Shown: one piece after another, positions 16,915-25,499 of the stretch
Layout: each line of letters opens with the position of its first letter
How positions within the stretch are numbered: the first letter of the stretch is position 1
Notes under the pieces: model-generated
Told to the model about the DNA's origin: nothing
Databases searched by the model: none
Seen by the model: only the letters and a program-made list of their open reading frames with translations
Translations under genes and position numbers: made by a program
Assembly (NCBI RefSeq): GCF_002850745.1
Contig: NZ_KZ559468.1
Location: 359,270-423,269 of the forward strand
DNA length: 64,000 nucleotides
Reading direction: 5' to 3'
Source: Nonomuraea indica
Lineage (GTDB): Bacteria > Actinomycetota > Actinomycetes > Streptosporangiales > Streptosporangiaceae

Positions 16915-17200
16915 TCAGCTCCTCCACCTGGGTGTTCAGCCGCGCTCCGCGCGACCAGCCCGCGTAGTGGGTGAGGAAGACGACGACCTCGCGCAGCTCG
17001 CCCTCGCCGAGCTGGCCGGTGCGCAGCGCCGCGTCGAGCTGCACCTCCACCTGGTCGTCGATGCCCTGGCCGACGAGCAGCCCGAGCAGCAGCAGGCGGC
17101 GTTCGCGTGTCGAGAGCACCTCGCGTGACCACACGTCGGCGAACTGGCGCTCGGCCGTCATCCCGAAGGGATCGACGGTCTCCATCGCTGGCTCTGTCAT
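16865..17200 (-). CDS. Carboxymuconolactone decarboxylase family protein
   Basis: This 111-residue protein matches the small alpha-helical CMD/AhpD fold: ERRLLLLGLLVGQG, then ELREVVVFLTHYAGW. The CxxC pair of peroxidatic AhpD proteins is absent, so it is more like the CMD-type members whose roles are unclear. The ATG at 17200 has GGGAG six bases upstream. Its last 50 bases overlap the 3' end of the dehydrogenase gene on the other strand. Confidence 0.75.
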   Translation of the reverse strand: MTEPAMETVDPFGMTAERQFADVWSREVLSTRERRLLLLGLLVGQGIDDQVEVQLDAALRTGQLGEGELREVVVFLTHYAGWSRGARLNTQVEELIKRVRRPRSDTPDPAG

Positions 17201-17603
17201 GGGGCGCTCCCGATCGGAGGAATCCTCATCTGTTTCCTACTTTCTGAGAGGAACCAATGACAGGTTGCAAGAAGGTTGGATGCCACCGGCCCGGGCCGGG
17301 CGCAGATCCCCCATCATGATCATCGAGTGGCGGGTCACAAGCAAGGCCGACCCGTGGGGGCGACCCGATCAAGCCGTGTCACCTGGTCATATGCCCCGTC
17401 CGGCGCTGGCCGGGCACGACGACGGCGTCGGCCTGACTACACCTGCGTACGCGCGGAGGAAGACCGCCCTTACGCCTGCGACCGGTCGCCGCACGGCTCA
17501 CGCGGCTCTGCCGGCCCCGAGGACGTGCGCGCCGGTGGGCGGGGCAGGCGACTCCGGTCGCCGGCGGCATGAACCGCCACGACGCCGCCACCGTCGTACG
17601 GGT
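17201..17603. other. Intergenic region without recognised gene
   Basis: This 403-bp stretch separates divergently read genes. It should hold promoters for the CMD gene (near 17201-17270, which is comparatively AT-rich) and for the lipoprotein gene. Open frames here encode Arg-rich strings with no family features, so I do not call a gene. Confidence 0.5.
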
Positions 17604-18083
17604 ATGCGCCGCCTCCTCACGCTCCTCGCTCTCACCGCCCTGACCGGCTGCGGGCTCGCCGAGCCGCGCGAATGCACCATGATCGGCACGCCGGTCGGCG
17701 TGGGGGTGACCGTGGAGCCGCCGCTGGCCGCCAGGGTGGCGGCGGCCGAGGTGGAGGTGTGCTGGGACGGCTCCTGCCACCACCCCCCGCTGGAGCTCCA
17801 TCCGGAGACGCGGGCCGGTGAGCAGACCTGCGTGGGCGAGAGCTGCTCGGCCAGGATGGAGCCGACCGGCGGCGTGACGGGGTTCGCCGAGGTCGCGGGA
17901 CTGCCGAAGCGGCCCGTACGGATACGGTTGACGCTGCGCGACCCGCTCGGGACGCAGGTCGCCGACACGGCGATCGAGGTCACCCCCGAGGGGCGCTTCC
18001 CCAACGGGCCCGACTGCGGCGAGGGCGGGCCGAACGCCACGGTGGTGGTCGACCGTCACGGCACGGCCCGGTCACGCGATTAA
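17604..18083 (+). CDS. Small Cys-rich lipoprotein of unknown function
   Basis: This 159-residue protein has a short signal peptide with lipobox LTGC (Cys16), then a beta-rich domain with several more cysteines, including CWDGSC and CVGESCS, which could form disulphides. I do not recognise a family. The ATG at 17604 starts exactly at the basic end of the signal peptide; the upstream in-frame extension is Arg-rich and unlike protein. The gene ends 84 bp before glnII, and candidate GlnR boxes overlap its stop codon. Confidence 0.6.
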   Translation: MRRLLTLLALTALTGCGLAEPRECTMIGTPVGVGVTVEPPLAARVAAAEVEVCWDGSCHHPPLELHPETRAGEQTCVGESCSARMEPTGGVTGFAEVAGLPKRPVRIRLTLRDPLGTQVADTAIEVTPEGRFPNGPDCGEGGPNATVVVDRHGTARSRD

Positions 18084-18117
18084 CACGACGTTCACATTCG
18101 GGCAAAAACCGGGAAAC
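18080..18117 (+). promoter_or_regulatory. Candidate GlnR box array upstream of glnII
   Basis: Four 5-mers TTAAC, TTCAC, GCAAA and GAAAC occur at 18080, 18091, 18102 and 18113, each separated by exactly six bases. GlnR sites in actinomycetes follow the pattern gTnAC-n6-GaAAC repeated at 11-bp steps. The last box is perfect and the others are partial. Location 51 bp before the glnII start supports nitrogen control. Confidence 0.45.
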
Positions 18118-18167
18118 GGGCAGCCGTAAGACTCGGCGTGGCTGAGAGAAACCCGAAAGGACCGGTC

Positions 18168-19187
18168 GTGACCTACAAGGCTGAGTACATCTGGATCGAC
18201 GGCACCGAGCCCACCGCTCTGCTGCGCTCGAAGACGAAGGTCCTCGCCGATGGCGTCGAGCCGCCGGTCTGGGGATTCGACGGGTCCAGCACCAACCAGG
18301 CCGTGGGCCACTCCTCCGACCGCGTGCTGCGTCCGGTGTTCACCTGCCCGGACCCGATCCGCGGCGGTGACAACGTCCTGGTGCTCTGCGAGGTCGAGGA
18401 GATCGACGGCGCCCCGCACGTCAGCAACACCCGCGCCCTGCTGCGCCCCATCGCCGAGCAGTACGCCGACCAGGAGTCGTGGTTCGGCATCGAGCAGGAG
18501 TACACCTTCTTCAAGGGCAGCCGCCCGCTCGGCTTCCCCGAGGGCGGTTTCCCCGCCCCGCAGGGCCACTACTACTGCGGCGTCGGCGCCGAGGCCGTCT
18601 TCGGCCGCGAGATCGTCGAGGTGCACCTCGACCGCTGCATCGCCGCGGGTCTGAAGATCTCCGGCATCAACGCCGAGGTCATGCCCGGCCAGTGGGAGTT
18701 CCAGATCGGCCCCGCCGGCCCCATCGAGGTCTCCGACCACATGTGGGTCGCCCGCTACCTGCTCTACCGGACGGCCGAGGAGTTCGGCGTCGAGGCCACC
18801 CTCGACCCCAAGCCCGCCCGCGGCGACTGGAACGGCGCCGGCGCGCACACCAACTTCTCCACCAAGGCCATGCGCGAGAGCTACGAGGCCATCATCACCG
18901 CCTGTGAGGCGCTCGGTGAGGGCGACAAGCCGATGGAGCACGTCACCCAGTACGGCGCCGACATCGAGCTGCGCCTGACGGGCCACCACGAGACCGCCCC
19001 GTGGAACAAGTACTCCTACGGCGTCTCCCACCGCGGCGCCTCGGTCCGCATCCCGTGGCAGGTCGAGGTGGACAAGAAGGGCTACATCGAGGACCGCCGC
19101 CCGAACGCCAACGTCGACCCGTACGTGGTCACCCGTCTGCTGGTCAACACCTGCTGCGCGGCCCTGGAGAAGGCCGGCCAGGTCTGA
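18168..19187 (+). CDS. glnII: Glutamine synthetase, type II (GlnII)
   Basis: This 339-residue enzyme is the eukaryotic-type glutamine synthetase found in some actinomycetes; it makes glutamine from glutamate, ammonia and ATP. Motifs include WGFDGSSTNQA near the N-terminus, GIEQEYTFF, NAEVMPGQWEFQIGP and GAHTNFSTKAMR. The GTG at 18168, giving MTYKAEYIWIDGTEPTA, matches the conserved family N-terminus and has AAAGGA six bases upstream; the longer frame to 18138 lacks support. It is monocistronic, with candidate GlnR boxes upstream and a strong terminator downstream. Confidence 0.95.
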   Translation: MTYKAEYIWIDGTEPTALLRSKTKVLADGVEPPVWGFDGSSTNQAVGHSSDRVLRPVFTCPDPIRGGDNVLVLCEVEEIDGAPHVSNTRALLRPIAEQYADQESWFGIEQEYTFFKGSRPLGFPEGGFPAPQGHYYCGVGAEAVFGREIVEVHLDRCIAAGLKISGINAEVMPGQWEFQIGPAGPIEVSDHMWVARYLLYRTAEEFGVEATLDPKPARGDWNGAGAHTNFSTKAMRESYEAIITACEALGEGDKPMEHVTQYGADIELRLTGHHETAPWNKYSYGVSHRGASVRIPWQVEVDKKGYIEDRRPNANVDPYVVTRLLVNTCCAALEKAGQV

Positions 19188-19207
19188 GACCGGCACTGAC
19201 CGTCAGC

Positions 19208-19249
19208 AGAGGGAACGCGGGCACCCCCGATGGGGCCCGCGTTCCCTCT
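19208..19249 (+). terminator. Intrinsic terminator of glnII
   Basis: A perfect 15-bp stem (19208-19222 with 19235-19249) encloses a 12-base loop and starts 20 bases after the glnII stop. A short T-containing stretch follows. This is the clearest terminator in the window. Confidence 0.85.
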
Positions 19250-19438
19250 TATCCCTGGGAACCTGTCACCCACTGCGGACTGTCGCACCACGACTGCGTT
19301 CCGTAGTCGGGGACGTCGTCATCCTCGCACGCCCGGGCCCGCCGTGGCGGGCCGCGCGGTCAGGAGGGGGTGGCCACGCGGCCCGGCGGGATTGCTTTCT
19401 TGCACCCGGGTGGAAAAGACCCGGCGGCGGGTGCCGGC

Positions 19439-20974
19439 CTAGAGGCGGAAGCCCAGGTCGGGCGTGATGTCGGCGACGTCCATCTGCGCCTTCTGCAGGC
19501 GGCCCGAGTGGTCCCAGTTCATCGCCTGCCAGCGGGTGAACTGGTCCAGCACCCACATCCCGGACTGGCGGCTGCCGTTGCCCGACTTGCCGTTGCCGCC
19601 GAACGGAAGGTGCGCCTCGGCGCCGGAGGTGGAGTTGTTGACGCTGACCATCCCGGCCGAGATGCCCTCGCGGAAGCGGAAGGCGTTCGTGGCCTCGGTC
19701 GTGTAGATCGAGCTCGACAGGCCGTAACCGGGCAGGTTGGCCAGTTCGAGCGCCTCGTCGAGGGTCCGGAACGTCGTCACGCCCACGACGGGCCCGAACG
19801 TCTCCTCCAGGAACAGCCGGTCCGACGGGCGCACGCCGTCGACGACCACCGGGTGGTAGTAGAGGCCGCCCTCGCCGGTGAAGGCGCCGCGGGGGTTGTC
19901 CGCGGTGATCCTGCCGGTGGCGCCCGACACGACCTCGTGGTGCGGCTGGATCCAGGTGAGGTACTCCTCGTAGCGTTCGGCGAACTTCTGGTCGAGCAGC
20001 GGGCCCGCCAGCACGTCGCCGTCCGGCGCGCCGATCGCGGCCTCGCGCACGGCCCGCGCGAACCGCGCGACGAACTCGTCGTGCACGCTCTCGTGCACGA
20101 TGACCGTGCCGAGGCTGGTGCAGCGCTGCCCGGCGGTGCCGAACCCGGAGAACAGCGCGCCCTCGACCGCCAGGTCCAGGTCGGCGTCCGGCATGATGAC
20201 CATCGGGTTCTTGCCGCCCAGCTCCAGGCAGGCCGACTGCAGGTGCCGCCCGGTGAGCTCGCCGACCTTGCGGCCCACCTCGCTCGACCCGGTGAAGCCG
20301 ACCTTGTGCACGGTGCCTTCCTCCAGCGCCCGCTCCAGCCCGCGGAACGTCTCGGCGCCGTCGGCGAACACCACGTTGAGCACCCCGTCCGGCAGGCCGG
20401 CCGCGGCGAACAGCCGGTAGAGGGCGTGCCCGGAGGCGGCGGCGTACTCGGCCGGCTTCCACACCACCGCGTTGCCGCACAGCAGGGCCGGCACCAGGTA
20501 CCAGGAGGGCACGGCGACGGGGAAGTTGCCGGCGGTGATCACCGCCGCCACGCCGACCGGGTTGCGGAAGGTGAACAGGTTCTTGTCCGGCATCTCCGAG
20601 GGCACGGTCTGCCCGTACAGGCGGCGTCCCTCGCCGAGGAAGAAGTCGCACGTGTCGACGATCTCCCGTACCTCGCCCAGCGCCTCGGCGTACGGCTTGC
20701 CGATCTCTTCGGTGACCAGCCGCGCCAGGCTCTCGGCGTTGGCCTCCACCAGCCGCCCGATCGACGCGATCACCCGGCCGCGGACCGGCGGCGGCACCTT
20801 GGCCCACTCCCGCTGCGCCTCCTTCGCGGTCCGGCAGGCGGCCGCGAACGTGTCGGCGTCGGCCAGCCCGACGGCGGCCACGACCTCGCTGGTGCGGGCG
20901 GGGTTGGTGGACTGGTAGGTGCTCATGCCGGCGGCGTCCTTGCCACCCACAACGGAGACGATCTGACGGGTCAC
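19439..20974 (-). CDS. Aldehyde dehydrogenase, ALDH7/Pcd-like
   Basis: This 511-residue NAD(P)-dependent aldehyde dehydrogenase has the catalytic Cys in GTAGQRCTS and the general-base Glu in LELGGKNP. GFTGSSEVG is the cofactor-binding segment. The GQRCTS context and the ending SGMWVLDQFTRWQAMNWD resemble alpha-aminoadipic semialdehyde (piperideine-6-carboxylate) dehydrogenases, which work in lysine catabolism; that subfamily assignment is tentative. The GTG start follows AGGAGG with six bases between. Confidence 0.8.
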   Translation of the reverse strand: MTRQIVSVVGGKDAAGMSTYQSTNPARTSEVVAAVGLADADTFAAACRTAKEAQREWAKVPPPVRGRVIASIGRLVEANAESLARLVTEEIGKPYAEALGEVREIVDTCDFFLGEGRRLYGQTVPSEMPDKNLFTFRNPVGVAAVITAGNFPVAVPSWYLVPALLCGNAVVWKPAEYAAASGHALYRLFAAAGLPDGVLNVVFADGAETFRGLERALEEGTVHKVGFTGSSEVGRKVGELTGRHLQSACLELGGKNPMVIMPDADLDLAVEGALFSGFGTAGQRCTSLGTVIVHESVHDEFVARFARAVREAAIGAPDGDVLAGPLLDQKFAERYEEYLTWIQPHHEVVSGATGRITADNPRGAFTGEGGLYYHPVVVDGVRPSDRLFLEETFGPVVGVTTFRTLDEALELANLPGYGLSSSIYTTEATNAFRFREGISAGMVSVNNSTSGAEAHLPFGGNGKSGNGSRQSGMWVLDQFTRWQAMNWDHSGRLQKAQMDVADITPDLGFRL

Positions 20975-21210
20975 CAGGGTCCTCCTCGTAGTTCCTCCGC
21001 CAAGACAACCATCTCACCGCAAGAATCCCAACCCGCCCCCACCTCGTGCGGCCGCACCGGGCACGCGGACATGCGCGCCGCCGGGAAGCCTCCTCGCCGC
21101 CGGGGAAGGGGCGAACGCGTACGAGCCGGACCGGCTGTGCGGATTGGGGTGCACGTTATGACACCGTTCACCACTATGATCACTTGTGCCGTCCTAGAGG
21201 AAGGATCTCC

Positions 21211-22014
21211 GTGGCCGAGACGCCGGACGAGTGGAAGAGCGCGATCGACAGCACCCGGCCCAGCATCGCGCGGGCCTACGACGTCGTTCTCAACGGCAAG
21301 GACAACTTCGAGGTCGACCGGGCCTTCGTCGCCGAGATCGTGAAGGTCGTGCCGGAGATCTACGACGTGGCCACCTACAACCGGCAGATCCTGGGCCGCG
21401 GCGTGCGTTTCCTCGTGGAGCAGGGCATCAGGCAGTTCATCGACCTCGGCTCCGGGCTGCCCACCGTGGAGAACACCCACCAGGTCGCCCAGCGCGCCGA
21501 CCCCGCGTGCAAGGTCGTCTACGTCGACAACGACCCCATGGTGCTCGCGCACGGCCGGGCGCTGCTCGCGGAGAACGACCGGACCGCGGTCGTCACCTCC
21601 GACCTGCGCGACCCGCAGGCGATCCTGGGCGACGCGGCCGTCAAGCGGCTCCTCGACCTCGACCGGCCGGTCGCGGTGATGCTGGTGGGCGTGCTTCACC
21701 ACCTGCACGACGACGAGAACCCGCGCGGCATCGTCGAGGCCTACATGGACGCCGTCCCGGCCGGCAGCTACCTGTTCGTCACCCACTTCTGCGCGTCGAG
21801 CCCGGACTCGCGTGACGCCGAGAAGAAGTTCCTCGCCCTGCTCGGCACCGGGCGCTTCCGCACCGAGCCGGAGATCACGGCCTTCTTCGACGGGTTCGAG
21901 CTGCTGGAGCCGGGCGTCGTACCGCTCCCGTTGTGGCGGCCGGACGGTCCCGTCCCCGCGGAGCTGACGGTGGGGCAGCGGCTCATGTACGGCGGTATCG
22001 CGCGCAAGAGCTGA
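21211..22014 (+). CDS. SAM-dependent methyltransferase, DUF574 type
   Basis: This 267-residue protein fits the DUF574/Methyltransf_19 family, which is abundant in Streptosporangiales. IDLGSGLPT is the SAM-binding glycine motif, VVYVDNDP is the acidic loop, and MLVGVLHHL is the post-motif segment. Substrates for this family are mostly unknown. The GTG start has AGGAAGGA upstream; the longer frame is Arg-rich. Confidence 0.82.
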   Translation: MAETPDEWKSAIDSTRPSIARAYDVVLNGKDNFEVDRAFVAEIVKVVPEIYDVATYNRQILGRGVRFLVEQGIRQFIDLGSGLPTVENTHQVAQRADPACKVVYVDNDPMVLAHGRALLAENDRTAVVTSDLRDPQAILGDAAVKRLLDLDRPVAVMLVGVLHHLHDDENPRGIVEAYMDAVPAGSYLFVTHFCASSPDSRDAEKKFLALLGTGRFRTEPEITAFFDGFELLEPGVVPLPLWRPDGPVPAELTVGQRLMYGGIARKS

Positions 22015-22273
22015 CCGTCGCAGGCGGAGCGTCCACGATCACGGCGAACCTCGCCGGGGCGCTCGCGCCGGTCGCCCTCGGGAGACATATGCCCTAGTGG
22101 GCCGACATTTTCTGTCTCTCCATCGTCGTGGGTGATCTACGGACCGGGCGCCGTGCATCGAATGGGGGCCGGAACGCTCTGCTCTGGGTCAGCTTCCTGG
22201 ACACGGGTTCGGCGCCCCCCGAACACTGGTTACTGCCGGAACGCACCCGCACACCGGCAGAGAGGGGACAGCC

Positions 22274-22567
22274 ATGCCCCGCGGATCACGCCCCGTGCTC
22301 GTCGGCTCGTTTCTGCTCGCGATACTTGTCACCGGCTCGGCCGAGGTCGCGGTGGCCTCGGGCCCCACGGTGGAGCAGGCCCCGGACGTGACAGCGCGTC
22401 CGGCGACCCTCGGCATCCCGTGCACCAGCATCCCGTTCGAACGGCTGCGGATCAACTGCGTGGCCAAGGAGGTACGGGAGAGACGGACGATGCGCCGCAT
22501 CCGTAGCGATGACCGGCGCCGGTACCGCCGCGACAGGGACCGGGAGCGGCGCGACCGTATCGACTGA
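22274..22567 (+). CDS. Small secreted basic protein, unknown
   Basis: This 97-residue protein has an N-terminal signal peptide ending near EVAVASG, a short middle with two cysteines (IPCTSIP and INCVAK) and a C-terminal tail of alternating Arg/Asp, including RRDRDRERRDR. A GAGGGGAC ribosome-binding site precedes the ATG. No family is recognised. The charged tail suggests cell-wall or nucleic-acid interaction, but this is a guess. Confidence 0.5.
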   Translation: MPRGSRPVLVGSFLLAILVTGSAEVAVASGPTVEQAPDVTARPATLGIPCTSIPFERLRINCVAKEVRERRTMRRIRSDDRRRYRRDRDRERRDRID

Positions 22568-22767
22568 CCATCGCACCTCCATGACCGTGGACATCCTCAC
22601 GACGACGGCCGACGGTGACCCGCTCGCGGCCCGCACGCGGATGGTGCCGCCGCTCGCATCGTGACCGCCTGCTTCGTCGTGGGGATGTCCCTCCGTCACC
22701 CCGGACGGCGCGGCCACCGTACCGGCGACCGGCGTCAGCGGCACCCGTCTCCGCAACAACTCCTTAC

Positions 22768-22804
22768 GCCATAAGCTATTGTGGTCCCACCAACTCTTTA
22801 TGGC
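22768..22804 (+). promoter_or_regulatory. Nested dyad upstream of hydrolase gene
   Basis: GCCATAA at 22768-22774 and TTATGGC at 22798-22804 form a perfect 7-bp inverted repeat. Inside it lies a second dyad, GTGG-TC-CCAC at 22781-22790, whose centre is within half a base of the outer one. The region is AT-rich for this genome and ends 13 bp before the start codon, so it is a plausible operator. No regulator gene is adjacent. Confidence 0.45.
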
Positions 22805-22817
22805 TTAAGGAGATCCC

Positions 22818-23681
22818 GTGCCCGAAGCGAAACTGCACGACGGAGCCACCATCGAGCTCGAGGTGCGCGGCGACGGCCCCGTCGTCCTGCTGCCCGTGAA
22901 CCCGACGCCGGTCGAGGGGGAGCAGGCCGAGCGGATGCGCGCGTGGGGGGCCGACCCGGCCATCGGCCGCACCCTGATCGACGGGCTGAGCGACGCCTTC
23001 CGCGTGGTCGCCTTCGACTACGAGGGCCACGTCGAGGCGTTCCCCAAGGCCGCCACCCTCACCCCGGAGAACGTCGCGGCCGACCTGCTCGCCGTGGCCG
23101 ACGCCGCCGGCGCGGAGCGCTTCGCCTACTACGGCTACTCGTGGCTCGCGCTCAGCGGCCTGCAGCTCGCGATCCGCACCGACCGGCTGTCCGCCCTGGT
23201 CATGGGCGGCTTCCCGCCGGTCGGCGGGCCGTACGCCGAGATGCTGGCCGTCACCCGCGCCGCCCACGAGATGGCGCTCAACCCGGCGCCGAGCTCGCAG
23301 GAGACCTACGACTGGGCCAAGGCGGCGGAGGAGCACGACTGGGACAGCGTCGAGACGGTGCGCACACCCGAGCAGACCGGGCAGTACGTCACCCTGTACG
23401 AGGGGCTGCGCGGCTTCGACGACCTGGCCGCCCAGGACGCGCTCGGCTGCCCGCGGCTGTGCTTCGCGGGCTCCGCCGACGTCATCGAGTACGGCGAGAA
23501 GTGGGGCGGGACGCGCGTCGACATCGCCGGCCCGTTCCTGCGCCGCCGTGCCGAGCTCGAAGCCCTCGGCTGGGACGTACGGGTGCTGGACGGCCTCGAC
23601 CACATGGGAGCGATGCGGGGCGCGACCGTCCTGACCGTCCTGCGGCCCTGGCTGGAGGAGCGCCTCCTCGGTCAGAGGTAG
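22818..23681 (+). CDS. Alpha/beta hydrolase with GYSWL elbow
   Basis: This 287-residue cytoplasmic alpha/beta-hydrolase-fold protein has its predicted nucleophile Ser108 in GYSWL, where a usual GxSxG motif would end in Gly. VVAFDYEGHVEAF is the loop after strand 4, and the His is in LDGLDHMGAM. An AAGGAG ribosome-binding site precedes the GTG. Its 3' end overlaps the convergent deaminase gene by 10 bp. The substrate is unknown. Confidence 0.75.
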   Translation: MPEAKLHDGATIELEVRGDGPVVLLPVNPTPVEGEQAERMRAWGADPAIGRTLIDGLSDAFRVVAFDYEGHVEAFPKAATLTPENVAADLLAVADAAGAERFAYYGYSWLALSGLQLAIRTDRLSALVMGGFPPVGGPYAEMLAVTRAAHEMALNPAPSSQETYDWAKAAEEHDWDSVETVRTPEQTGQYVTLYEGLRGFDDLAAQDALGCPRLCFAGSADVIEYGEKWGGTRVDIAGPFLRRRAELEALGWDVRVLDGLDHMGAMRGATVLTVLRPWLEERLLGQR

Positions 23682-24112
23682 TAGCCCGCCACGGCCGCCC
23701 GCGCCTCGTCGTGCAGGTGCGGCCCGTCGAGCCGCACCCCCGGGCCGGCGGCGGGCGGCTTGAGCGCGGCGAGCTGCTCGTTCGACAGCGCGAAGACGAC
23801 ACGGCCGAGGAAGGAACGCTCGATCGCGCCCGCGCACATGCCACACGGCTGGCAGCTCGTGTACATCGTGGTCGTCGCCGCCGCGTCCGGGGTCAGCTCG
23901 CGGGCCGCCCAGCGGGCCAGCTTCAGCTCCGGGTGCGCGGTGACGTCGCCGCCGGAGACCGTCGTGTTGCGGTCCTCGGCGAGCACGGTCCCGTCGGCGC
24001 CCACCAGGAGCGAGCCGAACGGCGGGTCACCGGCCGCCCGTGCCTCGGTTGCCAGCTCGATGGCGCGGCGCAGGAAGCGCTCCTCGTCGGGTGTCATCTC
24101 GTCGGGTGTCAT
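23672..24112 (-). CDS. Nucleoside/tRNA deaminase-like zinc enzyme
   Basis: This 146-residue protein of the cytidine/deoxycytidylate deaminase superfamily has zinc-site motifs HPE (in TAHPELKLAR, where HAE is commoner) and TSCQPCGMCAGAI. Its length and pattern resemble guanine deaminase and TadA relatives. The start ATG at 24112 overlaps the LLM oxidoreductase stop as ATGA. A second ATG at 24097 follows a perfect repeat of the first five codons (MTPDE twice) and could be the true start. Confidence 0.78.
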   Translation of the reverse strand: MTPDEMTPDEERFLRRAIELATEARAAGDPPFGSLLVGADGTVLAEDRNTTVSGGDVTAHPELKLARWAARELTPDAAATTTMYTSCQPCGMCAGAIERSFLGRVVFALSNEQLAALKPPAAGPGVRLDGPHLHDEARAAVAGYYL

Positions 24113-24957
24113 GAGGTCTCCAGGCAGAGTCGGGCGGCCACGGCGGCGAGGTCCCGCCAGGCCGCCTGCGGGCGCAGGGTCTCGCGCGGGTCGCCGCCGA
24201 ACGGGTCGAGCACGACGGTGCCCGCGCCGAGCAGGGCGAGCTCTTCCAGGTCGGCCGCCACCTGGTCGATCGTGCCCTCGCCGGCGAGCCGGCCGGGGCC
24301 GGTGACCGGAGAGGACGTCAGCCGCAGCACGACGCGGGGGGCGAAACCGGGCACGGGCCTCCCCTCCTCGGCGGCGACGGCCTTCATCCGGCCGGCGGCC
24401 TCGCGCAGCCACGGCAGGGTGTTGCGCAGCGGGTGCCAGGCGTCGCCCAGCCGCACCGCGCGGCGCAGACCGGCGTCGCTGTTGCCGCCGACCCAGAGCG
24501 GGATCGTCCCCGCGCGGTAGTCGCCGGAGTCGGCCCAGGCGGCGCGCAGGGTCGTCAGCAGCTCGTCGGTCAGCGCCCCGCGCCGCTGGAACGGCGCCCC
24601 GAGCGCCGCGAACTCCTGCCGCGCCCATCCGACGCCCACGCCCAGCACCAGCCGCCCGCCGCTGAGATCGTTGAGGTTGGCCGCCATCCTGGCGACCAGC
24701 AACGGGTGCCGGTACGGGGCGATGAGCACGGTCGTGCCCAGCCGGACCCGGTCGGTGACCCCGGCCAGCCACGACAGGGTGGTGAACGGCTCGTAGAACG
24801 GCGCCGGATACTGCTCGGCGACATCGGGCGTGACCGCGACGTGGTCGGAGACCATGAGCAGGTCGAACCCGAGCCCTTCCACGGTCCGCGCCCACCGGCG
24901 CAGCGTGGCGGGGTCGGTGCCGGGGCCGAAATTGGGAACGTTGACGCCTATCTGCAC
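24109..24957 (-). CDS. LLM-class F420-dependent oxidoreductase
   Basis: This 282-residue TIM-barrel protein belongs to the luciferase-like monooxygenase group. Segments GFDLLMVSDHVAVTPD, RVRLGTTVLIAPYRHP, GVGVGWARQEF and PLWVGGNS are typical of F420-dependent members. It is co-transcribed and coupled by ATGA with the deaminase gene. The start is a GTG at 24957. The 92-bp divergent gap with the Lrp gene suggests that regulator may control this pair. Confidence 0.82.
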   Translation of the reverse strand: MQIGVNVPNFGPGTDPATLRRWARTVEGLGFDLLMVSDHVAVTPDVAEQYPAPFYEPFTTLSWLAGVTDRVRLGTTVLIAPYRHPLLVARMAANLNDLSGGRLVLGVGVGWARQEFAALGAPFQRRGALTDELLTTLRAAWADSGDYRAGTIPLWVGGNSDAGLRRAVRLGDAWHPLRNTLPWLREAAGRMKAVAAEEGRPVPGFAPRVVLRLTSSPVTGPGRLAGEGTIDQVAADLEELALLGAGTVVLDPFGGDPRETLRPQAAWRDLAAVAARLCLETS

Positions 24958-25049
24958 CCGTCCAGGTTATCCACCTCCTTCCGGCGCCGGAAGGGTGATC
25001 CACCGGCAGAAGCCATGGATGGCCGGGGAATCCACGGTAAAATAGGCGA

Positions 25050-25499
25050 ATGACCGAGGCTCTCGATCCGACCGACTGGGCGATCATCGCCGAGCTGCAG
25101 CGCGACGGCCGCCTGCCGTTCGCCGAGCTGGGGCGGCGGGTCAACCTCGGCGCCTCCGCCACCACCGAGCGCGTCAGGCGGCTGGAGGCGCTCGGCGTCA
25201 TCACCGGCTACCGTGCGGACGTCGACCTGGCCAAGGTCGGGCTGGCGGTGCTGGCCGTGGTGCGGCTCAAGTATCCGGGCAACAAGCACGAGCCGCTGCA
25301 CCGGCTGCTGGGCGAGCGGCCGGAGATCCTCGAATGCCTGCGCACCACCGGCGACGACTGCTACACGCTCAAGGTGGCCGCCACCTCGATGCCCCACCTG
25401 GAGCAGGTGATCGACGCGCTGGCCGCGTTCGGCAGCACCACGACCAGCGTCGTCTACAGCCAGCCCCTCCCTTACCGCGGTCCGGCCGCCCCCTTCTGA
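25050..25499 (+). CDS. Lrp/AsnC-family regulator
   Basis: This 149-residue regulator has an N-terminal helix-turn-helix (about residues 6-55, with LPFAELGRRVNL and TTERVRRLEALGVITGY) and a C-terminal RAM ligand domain. It is divergent from the LLM-deaminase operon, its likely target. The last 28 bases overlap the convergent NmrA-like gene. Confidence 0.87.
   Translation: MTEALDPTDWAIIAELQRDGRLPFAELGRRVNLGASATTERVRRLEALGVITGYRADVDLAKVGLAVLAVVRLKYPGNKHEPLHRLLGERPEILECLRTTGDDCYTLKVAATSMPHLEQVIDALAAFGSTTTSVVYSQPLPYRGPAAPF

Noticed and set aside
17276..17572. Possible 98-codon gene
   Set aside because: It has Arg-rich composition, no ribosome-binding site and no recognisable motif.
18084..18167. 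Glutamine riboswitch before glnII
   Set aside because: The leader is only about 80 bp and no conserved riboswitch core was seen; GlnR boxes explain the region better.
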